The notes under the pieces: model-generated | The model's database searches: none | What the model was told of the DNA's origin: nothing | What the model saw: the letters and a program-made list of their open reading frames with translations, nothing else | In this document: positions 36,496 to 42,271 of the stretch, one piece after another | Position numbering within the stretch: the stretch's first letter is position 1 | Layout: each line of letters begins with the position of its first letter | Position numbers and translations under genes: made by a program | DNA from: Chitinophagales bacterium | GTDB lineage: Bacteria > Bacteroidota > Bacteroidia > Chitinophagales > JADIYW01 | Assembly (NCBI GenBank): GCA_017984135.1 | Contig: JAGNZZ010000017.1 | Location: 1-46,827, forward strand | Length of the DNA: 46,827 nucleotides | Direction: 5' to 3'

Positions 36496-37002
36496 TTACT
36501 TTACTAGTTTATCAAAATCATAACCAGCACGCAGAAGTGCTCGTTTGGCAACCTCCAAAGCATAATCTGCCGTGTTAAATGGATGCACAGGCACCATGGT
36601 AACTGCTTTAAGTTGTTCCATAATCTCATTTGTTTGCGCTTGAGTTAAGGTTTCACAAAGTTCGTACATGCCACCATTTCGCTCTTCCATTTCATCATGA
36701 ATAGCCAATACGTGTTTGAGCACCTTTATTACTTTCTGTGTTGGTGGCACCACCATTAATGAAGTTATGGCACCATGTTCTAATCTTAATTGTGGTGCAT
36801 AATGGATAGGTACATCTTTATTGGCTTTTTGAGCAGCAATAAATAATATTTTCTCTTCCATTTTTATATGGGTCAAAATACCAACACGAAACTCATGATA
36901 TAATACTAAATCTATTTGATTTATATCTATTATCGCCGATTCTAATATGGATTCTAATCTTCGATGATCGTTCGTGAAAAAATTATAAATAGGTGAGTGC
37001 AT
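36496..37002 (-). CDS. Hemerythrin-domain protein
   Basis: A 168-residue HHE/hemerythrin-like four-helix protein. Possible di-iron ligands: His14 region (FFTNDHRRLESILESAI), LTHIKMEEKILF (HxxxE), RLEHGAITSL (ExxHGAI) and VLAIHDEMEERNGGMYELCE (HDxxEE). Such proteins bind oxygen, nitric oxide or iron, and single-domain forms are often stress-linked. No signal peptide or membrane helix, so it is cytoplasmic. The start ATG at 37002 faces a 580-bp region that holds two copies of the repeated RNA-like element on the other strand. Confidence 0.88.
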   Translation of the reverse strand: MHSPIYNFFTNDHRRLESILESAIIDINQIDLVLYHEFRVGILTHIKMEEKILFIAAQKANKDVPIHYAPQLRLEHGAITSLMVVPPTQKVIKVLKHVLAIHDEMEERNGGMYELCETLTQAQTNEIMEQLKAVTMVPVHPFNTADYALEVAKRALLRAGYDFDKLVK

Positions 37003-37174
37003 TTATAGAAAAATTCATGTAAATGTATCATATATTATTAAGAAAAGAAATACCCAATCATTTATTTATATAACTATTTGAGTGATAAGAACTTGTAATT
37101 TATCATAAATATTCATCTAAAAAAAATGAAATATTTTGTAACCTTTTTTCGTTTCATTTACTCTAATATGCGTG

Positions 37175-37199
37175 ATTCATTTTATGCGATAAAATGAAT
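37175..37199. repeat. Perfect 11-bp inverted repeat with 3-nt loop just upstream of RNA-like copy A
   Basis: ATTCATTTTAT and ATAAAATGAAT (37175-37185 and 37189-37199) are separated by GCG. It ends 5 bp before the GGG of element A. There is no T-tract, so it is not a normal terminator. It could be an operator or a leader hairpin of a longer transcript. Confidence 0.6.
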
Positions 37200-37204
37200 T
37201 CATT

Positions 37205-37262
37205 GGGTTTCTATGTTTCTTAACTTTAGGTCGATAGGCAAGCGCAACGCTTACCTTTTTTT
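37205..37262 (+). ncRNA. Copy A of the repeated RNA-like element (box plus terminator)
   Basis: The conserved box GGGTTTCTATGTTTCTTAAC is followed by CTTTAGGTC and then a terminator stem AGGCAAGCG / CGCTTACCT (37236-37244, 37248-37256) with a 3-nt loop and T7. One internal C-A mismatch is in the stem. No promoter is visible at the expected distance, so copy A may be the tail of a longer transcript or be silent. Confidence 0.55.
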
Positions 37263-37345
37263 ATTTGCTATGCAACCTTCTAGCAGTAACTTTCATCTAA
37301 TAGTATAGGTAATAAAATGCAAAGCAAAAACTAATTTTTATATAA

Positions 37346-37411
37346 GGGTTTCTATGTTTCTAGACTTTTTTAGAGTCGTAAAGGTAAGCGCAATGCTTAC
37401 CTTTTATTTTT
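37346..37411 (+). ncRNA. Copy B of the repeated RNA-like element (box plus terminator)
   Basis: The box GGGTTTCTATGTTTCTAGAC is followed by a small possible stem GACT / AGTC. A 10-bp terminator stem (AAAGGTAAGC / GCTTACCTTT, 37380-37389 with 37395-37404, loop GCAAT) and a T-rich tail follow. A one-mismatch -7 element TAATTTTT lies at 37332-37339, correctly spaced for a start at the GGG. The terminator hairpin is nearly identical to that of copy A. The NAD-epimerase gene starts 172 bp downstream. Confidence 0.6.
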
Positions 37412-37583
37412 ATAGAATTTTGATATTAATTTATTAATTGAAATTAAGCTTAACAAAAAAATATAATTAAATGTACTACTGAGCCGTTTTATACGCATTA
37501 AAATGAGTAATTTTATTTTTTAGTTTATTTTGAATATTGAAAAACGTATTCACTATTATTTTAATATAAATTGATTATCCAAA

Positions 37584-38513
37584 ATGAAAGTATTAATTAC
37601 CGGTGGAGCTGGTTATATAGGAACAGAATTAGTTAAAAAACTAGTAAAAATACCTAAAGTAAAAGAAATTATAGTATATGACAACTTAAACAAAGGTGCG
37701 TATAATTTCTTTTTATGCACATGTATTGGTGGAGATAATATTCGTTTTGTACATGGTGATATTTTAGATACTAGAAAGTTAAAAAAAGAATTAAATGATG
37801 TTGATGTAGTGATTAATTTAGCTGCAAAAATTACATCGCCGTATGCTGACGCCGATCCACATTTATATGAACAAATTAACCATTGGGGAACAGCAGAGCT
37901 TACGTATGCTATTGAAGAAAGCAATGTACAGAAACTTATCCATATTAGTAGTTTATCGGTTTATGGTGCATCTTCCAAAGGAAAATTAATTACGGAAACT
38001 ACTAAATTAAATCCAAGAACGCATTATGGAATATCTAAAATGCGTGGCGAAGGATTTGTAGAGCGTTTAATGAAAAACGACAAACTAGATACTTATATTA
38101 TTCGATTAGGAAATGTGTATGGTTTTAATCAAACGATGCGGTTTGATGCTGTAATTAATCAATTTGGTTTTGAAGCAAATTTCTTGAAAAAGATTTCTAT
38201 TCATGGTGATGGTCAGCAAATTCGTTCCTTCATAAATGTAGATAAAGCCGCACAATACATCACTCAAATCCCTTTCCTTCAAGTTCCTTCTGGTATTTAT
38301 AATCTTACTGATTTTAATAAAACCATCATGGATATAGCATTAACATTTAAGGATTTAATTCCAGAATTAGAAATGCAATTTATCAATCAACACCTGCAAT
38401 TACGCAATATTGCGGTAGATGAAGATGGGAAAATATATAAATATTTACCTCGTTTGCAAACAAATCTCAAAGAAGATTTGTTTCGAATGTTAAATCAATT
38501 CGCATTTCATTGA
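37584..38513 (+). CDS. NAD-dependent epimerase/dehydratase (extended SDR)
   Basis: A 309-residue extended short-chain dehydrogenase, the family of UDP-galactose 4-epimerases and dTDP-sugar dehydratases. Marks: VLITGGAGYIGTELVKKL (TGxxGxxG, NAD), VVINLAAKITSP, the Ser of LIHISSLSVYGAS, and YGISKMRGE (YxxxK catalytic pair, about residues 147-151). The chain ends with a small substrate domain (IRSFINVDKAAQYITQI and GIYNLTDFN). A nucleotide-sugar step for surface glycans is the usual job; the exact sugar cannot be told. No other glycan genes lie next to it. The 580 bp upstream holds two RNA-like elements ending in terminators, so read-through could affect its expression. Confidence 0.9.
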   Translation: MKVLITGGAGYIGTELVKKLVKIPKVKEIIVYDNLNKGAYNFFLCTCIGGDNIRFVHGDILDTRKLKKELNDVDVVINLAAKITSPYADADPHLYEQINHWGTAELTYAIEESNVQKLIHISSLSVYGASSKGKLITETTKLNPRTHYGISKMRGEGFVERLMKNDKLDTYIIRLGNVYGFNQTMRFDAVINQFGFEANFLKKISIHGDGQQIRSFINVDKAAQYITQIPFLQVPSGIYNLTDFNKTIMDIALTFKDLIPELEMQFINQHLQLRNIAVDEDGKIYKYLPRLQTNLKEDLFRMLNQFAFH

Positions 38514-38565
38514 TTCCTTCCATTACATTTTGAGTCTATTAAAAGGTTTTATTTAAATTTTTTAA

Positions 38566-38620
38566 TTCCTAAATAGTTTGATTTACAACTATTTAGGAAG
38601 TTTATCGCAATCAAACTATT
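38566..38620 (+). promoter_or_regulatory. Two mutually exclusive perfect stems sharing one arm (possible RNA switch)
   Basis: Stem 1 pairs TTCCTAAATAGTT (38566-38578) with AACTATTTAGGAA (38587-38599), 13 bp, loop 8. Stem 2 pairs AATAGTTTGATT (38572-38583) with AATCAAACTATT (38609-38620), 12 bp. They share 38572-38578, so an RNA can form only one. The site lies 52 bp after the epimerase stop and upstream of the RNA gene at 38729. Function unknown. Confidence 0.45.
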
Positions 38621-38692
38621 GTATCTACAAGTATTTATCCACATATCTTAAAAAAAAACTAATGTTAAGTTTTATAAAAATGAAAAAAATAA

Positions 38693-38723
38693 TTTGGAAA
38701 ATGCAAAATGCTTATTAAATTTG
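38693..38723 (+). promoter_or_regulatory. Near-ideal Bacteroidota promoter for the RNA element at 38729
   Basis: TTTG at 38693-38696, 19 nt, then an exact TAAATTTG at 38716-38723. The predicted start of transcription is 6-8 nt further, at the GGG (38729-38731) of the conserved box. This is the best promoter in the window. Confidence 0.8.
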
Positions 38724-38728
38724 TAGTA

Positions 38729-38792
38729 GGGTTTTTATGTTTCTAGACTTTAGGGTCTGACGGGTAAGTGCAAAGCTTGCCCGTTTTTTTTT
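38729..38792 (+). ncRNA. Predicted free-standing small RNA, copy C of the repeated element
   Basis: About 60 nt. It begins with the box GGGTTTTTATGTTTCTAGAC at the predicted +1. A small stem AGAC / GTCT (38745-38748 with 38755-38758) follows. It ends in a 9-bp terminator stem ACGGGTAAG / CTTGCCCGT (38760-38768 with 38776-38784) and T9. There is no ORF beyond a 7-codon MFLDFRV. Promoter, body and terminator together make a complete non-coding transcription unit. The T-tract ends at the stop codon of the convergent gene at 38791. I do not recognise a named RNA family; similarity to any described Bacteroidota RNA motif has to be checked in Rfam. Confidence 0.75.
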
Positions 38793-40317
38793 ATCTCAGC
38801 GTACCAATTAATTTCATATCATTCTTATTTAACAACACTAAAATCATTTCCCATAATTGATCATAAAAAATTATTTCTCCTTCTTGAATGGATTGATGTG
38901 CATAATTGTTTTTTAATTCTTCGTATTCTGAAAGATTTTTTAATTCTTTATAATTGAAACTTTTTTTCTCCATCATAGAAAGCAGTTTTACAAACAAATT
39001 ACTTCGTCTTGCATTATCATCTTTTAAATGTCTTGATTGATACACTCGTAAAGCATCAATTTGCTGCATGGCATTATCTAAGTCATTTCTACCTATATAA
39101 AATAATATAGTTACAATGCGAGCTGCAAAATTAAAGCCAGATTTATCTTGCGAAACAAATGGAATTTCATTTGCAAATTTGGAAAGGCTAAATTTGAAAT
39201 TGCCATCGGTATTATAATGATGTATAAATTCAGCAAACGCATTATAAACCACCCAGCGTTCTTTTAGAACCAAAGTTGAATTTTTAAATGAAGGATGTAT
39301 CTGTATATGATGAATCAGATCCTTTGTTTTTTCTTCTTGCGTTTGGTTTAGGTAACATTTTATCTCAAATTCTTTTATAGCCAAAAAACTGGCACCTTTA
39401 GCCTTTATATTTATTTCTTTAACTAAAGACAAAGCATCTGCATAGGTTCTTAAATGAAATAATGATTTAAGCTTATAAATGTGTATCGTATTTAAATATG
39501 TATCCGATAAAATAGATGTAAATCGTTTTGTATAATTTTTTAAATAAATATCAGTTGTTTTATTGATGGATGCATTATCGCCCAATATTTCGTGGAAAAA
39601 CAATTGGGTTCGTATATAAATGAAATACACTACCAGTGATTTTGATTTTTTGGATATATCTTCAATTTCGTGGATACAAGCTTTTATTTCAACTATTTTT
39701 TGGGTTAAATTTTGTTTGGTGAAATGCACCAACATCATGACTTTTGTATAAATAATCTGTGCTTGTTGCTCCAATTCATATTCCAAGGCATATTGCTGAT
39801 AGGAAATATATTCTTCATTGTATTTTTTTTCGTGGCCATTCATTCCATAATAAACCAATAGCTTGTAGGAATATTCTTTTAAAATATCAAAAAAGTTATT
39901 TTTTTTTGCGGTTGGATACGCATCAATAATTAATTGAATAGAAGCATTTCTATTTTCTGTATATCGTAATAATATATTGCTTAAGTACAATCGATTTACA
40001 CATTCAAAGTATGATTTTTTGCTACTATCGTTTTCGGTGGTATTGTTGATGTCAATAAAATATAATGTATTTAGTAACCTCGATTTAAATCTTGATTTGA
40101 GTTTCCGATAGTTTGCATTTTCATTTTTTTCAATAGTATTGGTATTATATAGGTATAAAATTGCTTCTTCATCTGAGTCTATTTGACCATTTGCTATGCC
40201 ATCATACAACTTAGAAAATAAGGTGTCTTTTCTGCTAATAAGTGATTTATCGAATATTTCCAACTGGCTTATTTTGCGTTTATTCACGATGTTAACCAAT
40301 TCTTTAAGTTGTTCCAT
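38791..40317 (-). CDS. Helical protein of unknown function, 508 residues
   Basis: I cannot assign a function. The protein has no signal peptide or membrane span and looks all-helical, with TPR-like periodicity in places (HLRTYADALSLVKEINIKAK, NDLDNAMQQIDALRVYQSRH). The N-terminus LKELVNIVNKRKISQLEIFD, then KDTLFSKLYDGIANGQIDSD and EEAILYLYNTN, followed by KLKSRFKSRLLNTLYFIDIN, resembles a family I recall from Saprospiraceae-type genomes, where several copies per genome occur. That recollection needs checking. A -7 element (TAGATTTG) lies on its strand at 40449-40456, about 130 bp upstream of the ATG at 40317. Confidence 0.75.
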   Translation of the reverse strand: MEQLKELVNIVNKRKISQLEIFDKSLISRKDTLFSKLYDGIANGQIDSDEEAILYLYNTNTIEKNENANYRKLKSRFKSRLLNTLYFIDINNTTENDSSKKSYFECVNRLYLSNILLRYTENRNASIQLIIDAYPTAKKNNFFDILKEYSYKLLVYYGMNGHEKKYNEEYISYQQYALEYELEQQAQIIYTKVMMLVHFTKQNLTQKIVEIKACIHEIEDISKKSKSLVVYFIYIRTQLFFHEILGDNASINKTTDIYLKNYTKRFTSILSDTYLNTIHIYKLKSLFHLRTYADALSLVKEINIKAKGASFLAIKEFEIKCYLNQTQEEKTKDLIHHIQIHPSFKNSTLVLKERWVVYNAFAEFIHHYNTDGNFKFSLSKFANEIPFVSQDKSGFNFAARIVTILFYIGRNDLDNAMQQIDALRVYQSRHLKDDNARRSNLFVKLLSMMEKKSFNYKELKNLSEYEELKNNYAHQSIQEGEIIFYDQLWEMILVLLNKNDMKLIGTLR

Positions 40318-40448
40318 ACGTTTTTATTAGTTGTATTAGGTATAATATTAATATAAAACAGGCAATAAATTAGGCTATTACATATCCACGAATGTGGAAA
40401 TAAGAATGTCACATAAATGCAATTTGGGCGATTTACATTTCTGATATT

Positions 40449-40456
40449 CAAATCTA
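40449..40456 (-). promoter_or_regulatory. Possible -7 element (TAGATTTG) for the 508-residue protein gene
   Basis: An exact TAnnTTTG match but without a correctly spaced -33 TTTG, and with a long leader. It overlaps a one-mismatch plus-strand element (TAACTTTA, 40455-40462) that could serve the small gene at 40532. By chance such an 8-mer is expected every 1-2 kb in DNA this AT-rich, so evidence is weak. Confidence 0.3.
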
Positions 40457-40531
40457 ACTTTACATTATCAAACTAAGAAAAGCAAAAAATATACTTAACA
40501 TTAACATTTTTATAACTCATAAATCCCAACA

Positions 40532-40684
40532 ATGAAAAGAATCGAAAAAATTATCAAAGAAATAGTAAGGCAACAAATACAATATGTTGCACATACTAAA
40601 AAACAACACAGTAATGATGATATCCGAAAATTCACCTACCAGCAATTCATTATCACTGAGGATGGAATAGGAAAACACAAATAA
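40532..40684 (+). CDS. Small protein of 50 residues, unknown function
   Basis: An ORF from ATG to TAA encoding MKRIEKIIKEIVRQQIQYVA, then HTKKQHSNDDIRKFTYQQFI and ITEDGIGKHK. It is basic, with an amphipathic N-terminal helix, and has no signal or membrane segment. It stands in a 569-bp gap between two minus-strand genes. The stop is followed directly by the degenerate five-copy array (40686-40843) and a terminator (40856-40887), so a single mRNA of about 400 nt could carry both. A weak -7 element (TAACTTTA) is at 40455-40462. It may be a real small gene or an ORF on a non-coding transcript. Confidence 0.5.
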   Translation: MKRIEKIIKEIVRQQIQYVAHTKKQHSNDDIRKFTYQQFIITEDGIGKHK

Positions 40685-40685
40685 T

Positions 40686-40843
40686 GTTTAGAAACATAAA
40701 AACCCAAACCCAAAGTTACTGAACATAAACATCCTAATTCTAAAAACCCGCAGACCTTAACGTGTAGAAACATAAACAACAAACCCGACAGACGAATTCT
40801 AAAAGCATAAAAACCCACTTTGCAACTAGAAACGTAAAAATCC
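40686..40843 (-). repeat. Array of five degenerate, inverted copies of the RNA-element box
   Basis: On the plus strand the units begin at 40686, 40715, 40762, 40797 and 40824 (intervals 29, 47, 35 and 27). The best is GTTTAGAAACATAAAAACCC, 19 of 20 identical to the reverse complement of the copy C box. The others match at about 13, 16, 17 and 16 of 20. A partial unit (TTCTAAAAACCC) is at 40738-40749. Read on the minus strand, the third copy also continues into the middle of the element (GGTCTG-CGGGT), so more than the box is shared. Spacing is irregular and units are diverged, so this is not a CRISPR. Confidence 0.75.
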
Positions 40844-40855
40844 TACTGTCTAATT

Positions 40856-40887
40856 AAAAGCTGACCAATATTCGTCAGCTTTTTTTT
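40856..40887 (+). terminator. Bidirectional intrinsic terminator
   Basis: A 10-bp perfect stem AAAAGCTGAC / GTCAGCTTTT (40856-40865, 40874-40883) with an 8-nt loop and T7 on the plus strand. On the plus strand it ends the 50-aa gene and array transcript. On the minus strand it overlaps the stop of the metallophosphoesterase gene and has a shorter T4 run. Confidence 0.85.
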
Positions 40888-42205
40888 ATGCTTTTTCAAG
40901 ATGAAAGACACTAATTTCTGGTGAAATACCTAAGCGACCTGGATAACCTAAAAATCCGATTCCACGATTAACATACAATTGTTGTTGTTGAGAGGCATAT
41001 AAACCAGCCCAATGTGGATATACATATTTGGATGGACTCCATTTTATTCCTGGAATTTCAATGCCAAACTGAAAACCATGTGTATGGCCGGCAAAAGTAG
41101 CGTGAATATTTTTGAATATACTTTGTTGTGAAACTTCATAATCCCAATGAGATGGATCGTGTGATAATAATAATTGAACAGCTGCATTTTCAGCACCATT
41201 ATAGGCATTACGTAAATGGCCATATTTACCAAATCGCATGGAATGACCAATATATTGCACACCAATAATAGCTAAAGTGGTTCCATTTTTTTCTAAAATT
41301 CGATGTTCATCCATTAATAAATCCCAACCTAATTCATTGCGTTGAATATCTATTAGTTGGTTAAAATTAGAGCTCATTTCTTGAGTAGAATTCCATTGTT
41401 TATACGTTCCATAATCATGGTTTCCTAATATTGAATATACTTTAGTTTTGGTTTTTATATTTTTTAAAATTGAAATGTAAGGTTTTATTTCCGATGCTTC
41501 ATAATTCACTAAATCACCCGTGAAAAGCACAATATCAGCATCTTGTTCATTAATTAAATCTACAATTTTTTGTACAGGTTTTTCATCAGCAAAACTACCA
41601 AGATGCATGTCCGAAAACTGAACAATTTTTAACGACTTCCATTCATCAGGTAAGTTTGGAATTTTTAATTTAATTTTTTTTATTTGATAATTATATGCTC
41701 CTCGTACAATTCCATAAATCAGTGATACTGACATAAATGAACCAACTGTCAAACCTAATTTACTGAGAAATTGTAATCGTGAAAGACCCGTTTGAGGTGC
41801 TTGAGTTATTGATGGTTTTAAAAATTGAATACCATAACCTAATAAACGTACAATGTCTTCCAACACTAAAAATGGTAGCATTAATAATTTTCCAAAAAAT
41901 ATGGTTTGAGCTAAGCCTACTAACAGTATTTTACTCCAACCATGCCAATTATAATAACCTTTAAAAATTAAAATAAAGAATGCTAAATAGGTGATAGAAG
42001 ATAAAAACCAGAAAATAAAATTTACGATTCGCTGTGTAGAGGTTTTAGAATCGATAAATAAAATTCTTATTGCTTGAAAAATATAAAAATCGAGCGCAAT
42101 GATAATAATAATAGGAACTATAAACCATGCATTTGAGTATTTGTTATTCATAATGTATTTATTGCTAACAAAAGAACAAAAAAAATGTTGTAAAAAATTC
42201 TCCAT
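40886..42205 (-). CDS. Membrane-anchored metallophosphoesterase (YkuE/calcineurin-like)
   Basis: A 439-residue protein with about four or five N-terminal membrane helices (for example WFIVPIIIIIALDFYIFQAI and LSSITYLAFFILIF). The C-terminal calcineurin-like domain has all metal motifs: IVQFSDMHLGS (DxH), VLFTGDLVN (GD), SILGNHDYG (GNHD), LLSHDPS and FAGHTHGFQFG (GHTH). It resembles YkuE, a UDP-sugar/lipid A-type phosphoesterase family; the substrate is not known. ATG 42205 is kept since a -7 element (42244-42251) lies about 38 bases upstream. ATG 42151 (MNNKYSNAWF) would give 421 residues and a cleaner N-terminus. The 3' end carries a bidirectional terminator. Confidence 0.88.
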   Translation of the reverse strand: MENFLQHFFCSFVSNKYIMNNKYSNAWFIVPIIIIIALDFYIFQAIRILFIDSKTSTQRIVNFIFWFLSSITYLAFFILIFKGYYNWHGWSKILLVGLAQTIFFGKLLMLPFLVLEDIVRLLGYGIQFLKPSITQAPQTGLSRLQFLSKLGLTVGSFMSVSLIYGIVRGAYNYQIKKIKLKIPNLPDEWKSLKIVQFSDMHLGSFADEKPVQKIVDLINEQDADIVLFTGDLVNYEASEIKPYISILKNIKTKTKVYSILGNHDYGTYKQWNSTQEMSSNFNQLIDIQRNELGWDLLMDEHRILEKNGTTLAIIGVQYIGHSMRFGKYGHLRNAYNGAENAAVQLLLSHDPSHWDYEVSQQSIFKNIHATFAGHTHGFQFGIEIPGIKWSPSKYVYPHWAGLYASQQQQLYVNRGIGFLGYPGRLGISPEISVFHLEKA

Positions 42206-42234
42206 TTTTTCACAATATTACCTATTGTAGGCAT

Positions 42235-42242
42235 TATATTTG
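42235..42242 (+). promoter_or_regulatory. Bacteroidota -7 element (TATATTTG) for the di-heme peroxidase gene
   Basis: An exact TAnnTTTG match 29 bp before ATG 42272. It is one base from a minus-strand TAACTTTG, so the two promoters overlap head to head. Confidence 0.5.
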
Positions 42243-42243
42243 T

Positions 42244-42251
42244 CAAAGTTA
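42244..42251 (-). promoter_or_regulatory. Bacteroidota -7 element (TAACTTTG) for the metallophosphoesterase gene
   Basis: An exact TAnnTTTG match on the minus strand, 38 bases before ATG 42205. It occupies the region just downstream of the plus-strand element at 42235, so polymerases at the two sites would exclude each other. Confidence 0.5.
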
Positions 42252-42271
42252 AAAGCTGGAACATTCATAAA

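Noticed and set aside
38635..38643. Replication origin, suggested by a perfect DnaA box TTATCCACA
   Set aside because: It is a single box; no cluster, no dnaA or other origin genes nearby, and AT-rich DNA gives such matches by chance.
40388..40400. CCACgaatGTGG inverted repeat as an operator
   Set aside because: The arms are only 4-5 bp and it overlaps no clear promoter; too short to support a claim.
40636..40818. A 60-codon ORF on the minus strand through the repeat array
   Set aside because: It is made of the repeat units read in one frame (GFYAFRI, LLFMFLH), has no promoter or homology, and unit spacing is not a multiple of three. It is best seen as a by-product of the array.
40686..40843. 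CRISPR array
   Set aside because: Units are diverged (13-19 of 20), spacers range from 7 to 27 nt, no cas genes are present, and the same sequence occurs next to terminators elsewhere in the window.
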